In this document: piece by piece, positions 60,267 to 64,000 of the stretch | Layout: every line of letters begins with the position of its first letter | Position numbering within the stretch: the stretch's first letter is position 1 | Source of the DNA: Streptomyces spiramyceticus | GTDB lineage: Bacteria; Actinomycetota; Actinomycetes; Streptomycetales; Streptomycetaceae | DNA: 64,000 nucleotides | Assembly: GCF_028807635.1 (NCBI RefSeq) | Contig: NZ_JARBAX010000001.1 | Location: 1,687,001-1,751,000 of the forward strand | Reading direction: 5' to 3' | Program-made: the position numbers and the translations under genes | The notes under the pieces: model-generated | Told to the model about the DNA's origin: nothing | What the model saw: only the letters and a program-made list of their open reading frames with translations | The model's database searches: none

Positions 60267-61406
60267 TCAGCCTCCGGACGTGTCCAGCTCCGCATCCGCA
60301 CTCACGCCCGAGCAGTCGTACGGATCCTTCAGCCAGCCATCAGGCAGGACAACTCGCCCATTACTGGACGAACGCCCACGCGGCCCGTCCGCGCCGACCG
60401 GCCACGCCTGGTCCAGATCGAGCTCGCTCAAGTGAGCGTCCATTTCGTCCAAGGATGAGGAGATTGCAAGCTTCTTGCGCATCTCGGACCCGACCGAGAA
60501 GCCCTTGAGGTACCAGGCGACGTGCTTACGGAAGTCAATGACCCCGCGTGCTTCGTCCCCGATCCACTCCCCGAGGAGCTCCGCATGGCGCCGCATGACA
60601 CCGGCGACCTCGCGCAGCGTCGGAGCGGCGTACGCGTCCGTCCCCTCGAACCCCGCGACCAGGTCCCCGAACAGCCACGGGCGCCCCAGGCACCCGCGCC
60701 CCACGACGACGCCGTCGCAGCCGGTCTCGCGCATCATCCGCAGCGCGTCGTCGGCCGACCAGATGTCGCCGTTGCCGAGCACCGGGATCTCGGGCACGTG
60801 CTCCTTGAGGCGCGCGATGGCGTCCCAGTCGGCCGTACCGCCGTAGTGCTGGGCCGCGGTACGCCCGTGCAGCGCGATCGCTGTGACGCCCTCCTCGACG
60901 GCTATCCGACCGGCGTCGAGGTACGTGAGGTGATCGTCGTTGATGCCCTTGCGCATCTTCATGGTCACGGGCAGGTCGTCCGCATTGGAGACGGCCTCGT
61001 TGAGGATCGCCCGCAGCAGCGGCCGCTTGTACGGGAGCGCGGAGCCGCCGCCCTTGCGGGTCACCTTGGGGACGGGGCAGCCGAAGTTCAGGTCGATGTG
61101 GTCGGCCAGGTCCTCGTCCACGATCATGCGGACGGCCTTGCCGACAGTGACCGGGTCCACGCCGTACAGCTGGATCGAGCGCGGCGTCTCCGTCGCGTCG
61201 AAGTGGACCAGCTGCATCGTCTTCTCATTGCGCTCGACCAGCGCCCGCGTCGTGATCATCTCGCTCACGAACAGGCCCTTGCCGCCCGAAAACTCGCGGC
61301 ACAGGGTGCGGAACGGGGCGTTGGTGATGCCGGCCATGGGCGCGAGCACCACCGGCGGCTGCACGGAGTGCGGGCCGATGGAGAGCATGGGGAGCGCGGT
61401 GGTCAT
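60267..61406 (-). CDS. dusB: tRNA-dihydrouridine synthase B
   Basis: 379 residues. FMN barrel motifs: VVLAPMAGITNAPFRTLCRE at the start, HIDLNFGCPVPKVTRKGGGS (catalytic Cys in FGCP), VTMKMRKGINDDHLTYLD, ALHGRTAAQHYGGTADWDAI, and GCDGVVVGRGCLGRPWLFGD. Reduces uridine to dihydrouridine in tRNA D-loops. Followed by a strong terminator. Start MTTALPMLSIGPHSVQPP fits the family. Confidence 0.95.
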   Translation of the reverse strand: MTTALPMLSIGPHSVQPPVVLAPMAGITNAPFRTLCREFSGGKGLFVSEMITTRALVERNEKTMQLVHFDATETPRSIQLYGVDPVTVGKAVRMIVDEDLADHIDLNFGCPVPKVTRKGGGSALPYKRPLLRAILNEAVSNADDLPVTMKMRKGINDDHLTYLDAGRIAVEEGVTAIALHGRTAAQHYGGTADWDAIARLKEHVPEIPVLGNGDIWSADDALRMMRETGCDGVVVGRGCLGRPWLFGDLVAGFEGTDAYAAPTLREVAGVMRRHAELLGEWIGDEARGVIDFRKHVAWYLKGFSVGSEMRKKLAISSSLDEMDAHLSELDLDQAWPVGADGPRGRSSSNGRVVLPDGWLKDPYDCSGVSADAELDTSGG

Positions 61407-61483
61407 GCGCCCATTGTCCCGTACACAGGGGTGTGGGCCCGGACCGCTTCGTGCGGTACGGGCCCACGGTCGTTCCTGGGAGG

Positions 61484-61708
61484 TCAGCCCTGGGCGTCCT
61501 GCGTGCCCTGGGCGCCCTCTGCCGTCGCCTCGCTGCCGTCCTCCTGGGGAGTGGCACGCTCGCGCATCTTGCGCACCAGCTCCTCCTTCTGCTCAGCGGC
61601 CGTCTTGCGGTCGGCGTTGCGCGTGGGGCCGTTGTCCGCGATTTCCGCGCGGGACATCCTCTTGCGCTGCCCGCCTACGCCGAGAAGGTTGTTGCGGCTC
61701 TTTGCCAC
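61484..61708 (-). CDS. DUF6243-like small protein
   Basis: 74 residues starting MAKSRNNLLGVGGQRKRMSR, a highly conserved Streptomyces opening that I associate with DUF6243; the acidic tail (EDGSEATAEGAQGTQDAQG) is low-complexity. No motif for function. Positioned 77 bp downstream of the dusB start region on the same strand with its own promoter. Confidence 0.75.
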   Translation of the reverse strand: MAKSRNNLLGVGGQRKRMSRAEIADNGPTRNADRKTAAEQKEELVRKMRERATPQEDGSEATAEGAQGTQDAQG

Positions 61709-61870
61709 GGGGTTCTCCCGAAGTGATGAGAAGTGATCTGCGGATTCGTCTGGTGGGGGGCGGACGTGGGATCCGCCGCGCTCTCACTCGTAGATCTGGA
61801 AGAACATGCAAGCGACATTACCCGGCCGCGGGGTCGCCGGGCACCAGAATTTCCGCCATGAGCCGTCGGC

Positions 61871-62083
61871 TCAGCTCCGGGATGCCGCCGGATCCACCGT
61901 CGCCTGGTGCGCCTCGGCCAGGTGCTCCTCCGCCTTGAGCCACGGCAGGAACTGCACCCCCTTGCTCCAGCCGCACGTCTCGCAGGCCAACAGACGCTGC
62001 ATGCCCGCCCGCTGGACCCTGACGACATGCCCCCGGCCGTGCTGGTCCCATCTGCTCACCTTGCTGGCCGCCATAGACGGCAT
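61871..62083 (-). CDS. conserved small protein with CxxC-HxxxH motif
   Basis: 70 residues. LLACETCGWSKGVQFLPWLK then AEEHLAEAHQATVDPAASRS shows CxxC followed by H-x4-H (HLAEAH), a zinc-finger-like pattern. N-terminal start ambiguous (ATG 62083 or MAASKVSRWDQ nine bases later). Unknown function; frequent in Streptomyces next to glyS. Confidence 0.65.
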   Translation of the reverse strand: MPSMAASKVSRWDQHGRGHVVRVQRAGMQRLLACETCGWSKGVQFLPWLKAEEHLAEAHQATVDPAASRS

Positions 62084-62116
62084 TGCGCCTCCCCGGTACG
62101 AGTGAGCCCAGTGTGC

Positions 62117-62157
62117 ACGAAGCCCCCGGTCCCGCGAGCGGGAACCGGGGGCTTCGT
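62117..62157 (-). terminator. glyS terminator hairpin
   Basis: Arms ACGAAGCCCCCGGT-CCCGC and GCGGG-AACCGGGGGCTTCGT, about 19 bp with one bulge, GA loop, 19 bases after the glyS stop on the leftward strand. Confidence 0.85.
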
Positions 62158-62175
62158 ACGTCTCGTACGACAGGG

Positions 62176-63561
62176 TCAGCAGCCGAGCAGGCGGCCGCCC
62201 AGGTAGGACTGGATCTGGTCCAGCGAGACGCGCTCCTGCTTCATCGTGTCGCGCTCGCGCACCGTCACCGCGTTGTCGTCGAGGGTGTCGAAGTCGACGG
62301 TCACGCAGAACGGCGTACCGATCTCGTCCTGACGGCGGTAGCGGCGGCCGATGGCGCCCGCGTCGTCGAACTCGATGTTCCAGTTCTTGCGCAGATCGGT
62401 CGCCAGGCCCTTGGCCTTCGGCGACAGCTGCGGGTTGCGGGACAGCGGCAGCACCGCGACCTTGACCGGCGCCAGGCGCGGGTCGAGGCGCATCACGGTG
62501 CGCTTCTCCATGACGCCCTTGGCGTTCGGGGCCTCGTCCTCGATGTACGCGTCGAGCATGAAGGCGAGCATGGCGCGGTTCACGCCGGCCGCCGGCTCGA
62601 TGACGTACGGAGTCCAGCGCTCGCCGGCCTCCTGGTCGAAGTACGTCAGGTCCTGGCCGGACGCCTTGGAGTGCGCCTTGAGGTCGAAGTCGGTGCGGTT
62701 GGCCACGCCTTCGAGCTCGGAGAACTCGCTGCCGCCGAAGTTGAAGCGGTACTCGATGTCGGCGGTGCGCTTCGAGTAGTGGGAGAGCTTGTCCTTCGGG
62801 TGGTCGTACCAGCGGATGTTCTCCTCACGGAGACCAAGCTCGCGGTACCAGTTCCACCGCTGCTCCATCCAGTACTCGTGCCACTGCTCGTCCTCGCCCG
62901 GCTTGACGAAGAACTCCATCTCCATCTGCTCGAACTCGCGGGTACGGAAGATGAAGTTGCCCGGAGTGATCTCGTTCCGGAAGGACTTGCCGACCTGCGC
63001 GATGCCGAACGGCGGCTTCTTGCGCGAAGTCTGCTGCACCTGGGCGAAGTTGGTGAAAATACCCTGCGCGGTCTCGGGACGCAGGTAGGCCGTCGAGCCC
63101 TTGTCCTGCGTCGGGCCGAGGTGCGTCTGCAGCATGCCGGAGAACTGCTTGGGCTCGGTGAACTGGCCCTTGGTACCGCAGTTGGGGCAGTTGATGTCGG
63201 CAAGACCGTTCTCGGGCGTACGGCCGTTGTGCTTGGCCTCGTACGCCTCGATCAGGTGGTCCGCCCGGTGCCGCTTGTGGCAGGCGGTGCACTCGGTGAG
63301 CGGGTCGGAGAACGTCGCGACGTGACCGGACGCCTCCCACACCTCGGGAGCCAGGATCACCGAGGAGTCGAGACCGACCACGTCATCGCGCGCGATGACC
63401 ATGGAACGCCACCACTGGCGCTTGATGTTCTCCTTGAGTTCGACACCCAGCGGTCCGTAGTCCCAGGCGGCGCGAGAGCCACCGTAGATCTCACTGCACG
63501 GGTAGACGAAGCCACGGCGCTTGCTCAGGCTGACGATGGTGTCGATCTTGTCGGCGGCCAC
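62176..63561 (-). CDS. glyS: glycyl-tRNA synthetase (alpha-2 type)
   Basis: 461 residues, class II aminoacyl-tRNA synthetase. N-terminal [20 protein letters not shown] with [20 protein letters not shown], zinc knuckle [20 protein letters not shown] ... [20 protein letters not shown], motif 2 [20 protein letters not shown] with FEQMEMEFF, motif 3 MLRPETAQ-type segment [20 protein letters not shown] and the C-terminal anticodon-binding part. Charges tRNA-Gly. Length and layout fit the actinobacterial dimeric enzyme. Confidence 0.96.
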   Translation of the reverse strand: MAADKIDTIVSLSKRRGFVYPCSEIYGGSRAAWDYGPLGVELKENIKRQWWRSMVIARDDVVGLDSSVILAPEVWEASGHVATFSDPLTECTACHKRHRADHLIEAYEAKHNGRTPENGLADINCPNCGTKGQFTEPKQFSGMLQTHLGPTQDKGSTAYLRPETAQGIFTNFAQVQQTSRKKPPFGIAQVGKSFRNEITPGNFIFRTREFEQMEMEFFVKPGEDEQWHEYWMEQRWNWYRELGLREENIRWYDHPKDKLSHYSKRTADIEYRFNFGGSEFSELEGVANRTDFDLKAHSKASGQDLTYFDQEAGERWTPYVIEPAAGVNRAMLAFMLDAYIEDEAPNAKGVMEKRTVMRLDPRLAPVKVAVLPLSRNPQLSPKAKGLATDLRKNWNIEFDDAGAIGRRYRRQDEIGTPFCVTVDFDTLDDNAVTVRERDTMKQERVSLDQIQSYLGGRLLGC

Positions 63562-63730
63562 GGTGCTCTCTTCATTACGACGACGACGAACGCGAATGAT
63601 TCAGATTACCGGCGCTCGTACCCCCCGGATCAAATCGGTAGGGCGGGTGCGGGATCACAGCCCCCATAACACCTCAGACCACTCGTTGCATTATTGACAA
63701 TCGTTTCCAGTCTTGTTGAAAATGGGAGTC
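63562..63730. promoter_or_regulatory. divergent promoter region glyS/zinc lipoprotein
   Basis: 169 bp between the glyS start and the rightward lipoprotein start. AT-rich from about 63680 with a Zur-like box at 63695-63709. TTGACA at 63694-63699 could serve as a -35 element for the rightward gene. Confidence 0.5.
63695..63709 (+). promoter_or_regulatory. Zur-like operator
   Basis: TGACAATCGTTTCCA, a 7-1-7 imperfect inverted repeat close to the actinobacterial Zur consensus TGaaAATGATTttCA (about 10 of 15). It overlaps a TTGACA candidate -35 box 22 bp before the ATG of a predicted zinc-binding lipoprotein, so zinc-dependent repression is expected. Confidence 0.55.
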
Positions 63731-64000
63731 ATGAACGTACGACGACGCCTCATACCCACCGCCGCGACCGCCGGAGCCGTCGCGCTCGGCCTGATGGCTG
63801 TAAGTGCCTGCTCCTCCTCCGGCGCCGCATCGAAGAACAACGGCGGCAAGCTCGACGTGGTGGCGTCGTTCTATCCGATGCAGTACCTGGCCGAGGAGAT
63901 AGGCGGCGACCACGTCTCCGTATCGACCCTCACGAAGCCCGGTGTCGAGCCGCACGACCTGGAGCTCAGCCCGAAGCAGACCGCCGGGCTCGGCGAAGCC
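63731..64000 (+). CDS. znuA: zinc ABC transporter substrate-binding lipoprotein, 3' end outside window
   Basis: First 90 residues visible. Signal peptide MNVRRRLIPTAATAGAVALG ending in lipobox VSAC (Cys about 27), then the cluster A-I substrate-binding fold: KLDVVASFYPMQYLAEEIGG, DHVSVSTLTKPGVEPHDLEL with the metal-binding His in PHDLE. Binds zinc (or manganese) outside the cell for an ABC importer. A Zur-like box lies just upstream. Confidence 0.9.
   Translation, partial: MNVRRRLIPTAATAGAVALGLMAVSACSSSGAASKNNGGKLDVVASFYPMQYLAEEIGGDHVSVSTLTKPGVEPHDLELSPKQTAGLGEA

Overview
The window is high-GC actinobacterial DNA, and the gene order strongly suggests a Streptomyces chromosome: hrdA-type sigma factor next to dnaG, dgt, nasA, nirBD, ppdK, dusB, glyS and a zinc-uptake gene, with Streptomyces-typical families such as XRE/DUF5753 plus DUF397, YtxH-like and DUF6243-like proteins. 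It splits into an accessory left third (1 to about 21.4 kb) and a conserved core arm (about 21.4 to 64 kb).

Left accessory block (1-6.9 kb). A leftward run of small genes is headed by an anti-sigma-type ATP-binding protein. It diverges from a rightward regulator/DUF397 locus in which the XRE/DUF5753 regulator is interrupted by an in-frame TAA while three DUF397 genes stay open and a fourth survives as a 3' fragment. Next comes a 1.9-kb unit bounded by perfect 25-bp inverted repeats. It holds an IS5-type transposase with a canonical -1 slippery heptamer and a phosphotransferase passenger gene, and its right end supplies the stop codon of a neighbouring lipoprotein gene.

Integrated element (about 6.9-21.4 kb). 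This is a decayed prophage or integrative element: terminase genes without structural genes, three separate ParB-fold proteins (one fused to a SAM methyltransferase), a NPPF-type DNA methyltransferase, a cascade of very small overlapping genes, an XRE repressor-like gene, a truncated membrane protein abutting a serine recombinase that lacks its catalytic domain, an excisionase-like gene and a large tyrosine integrase. The integrase sits beside the 3' end of a tRNA gene with a CAT anticodon, the likely attachment site. The same 13-bp palindromic sequence lies upstream of the small-gene operon and between xis and int, suggesting a shared operator.

Core arm (21.4-64 kb). Two tRNA-Asn genes are followed by a sugar kinase, a heterodimeric ABC exporter, hrdA-like sigma factor, dnaG, an FAD reductase, an ArsR-type regulator, dgt, a sirohydrochlorin chelatase-like gene and nitrogen assimilation genes. 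Nitrate reductase (37990) and the nitrite reductase cluster (47726-51826) each have a four-part GlnR-like box just upstream of the first start codon, so they probably respond together to nitrogen limitation; the chelatase homologue could supply siroheme. A second ABC exporter pair (40.6-44.2 kb) is paralogous to the first but one subunit is frameshifted at a G6 run. The right end carries an SDR, a VOC protein, a DUF4287/SRPBCC protein carrying an in-frame palindromic insertion, a Tat-exported PhoX-like protein, a second ArsR-type paralogue, ppdK, dusB, glyS and the start of a zinc-binding lipoprotein gene behind a Zur-like operator. Several strong hairpin terminators separate these units.

All functional calls are from reading the sequence; no database search was run.
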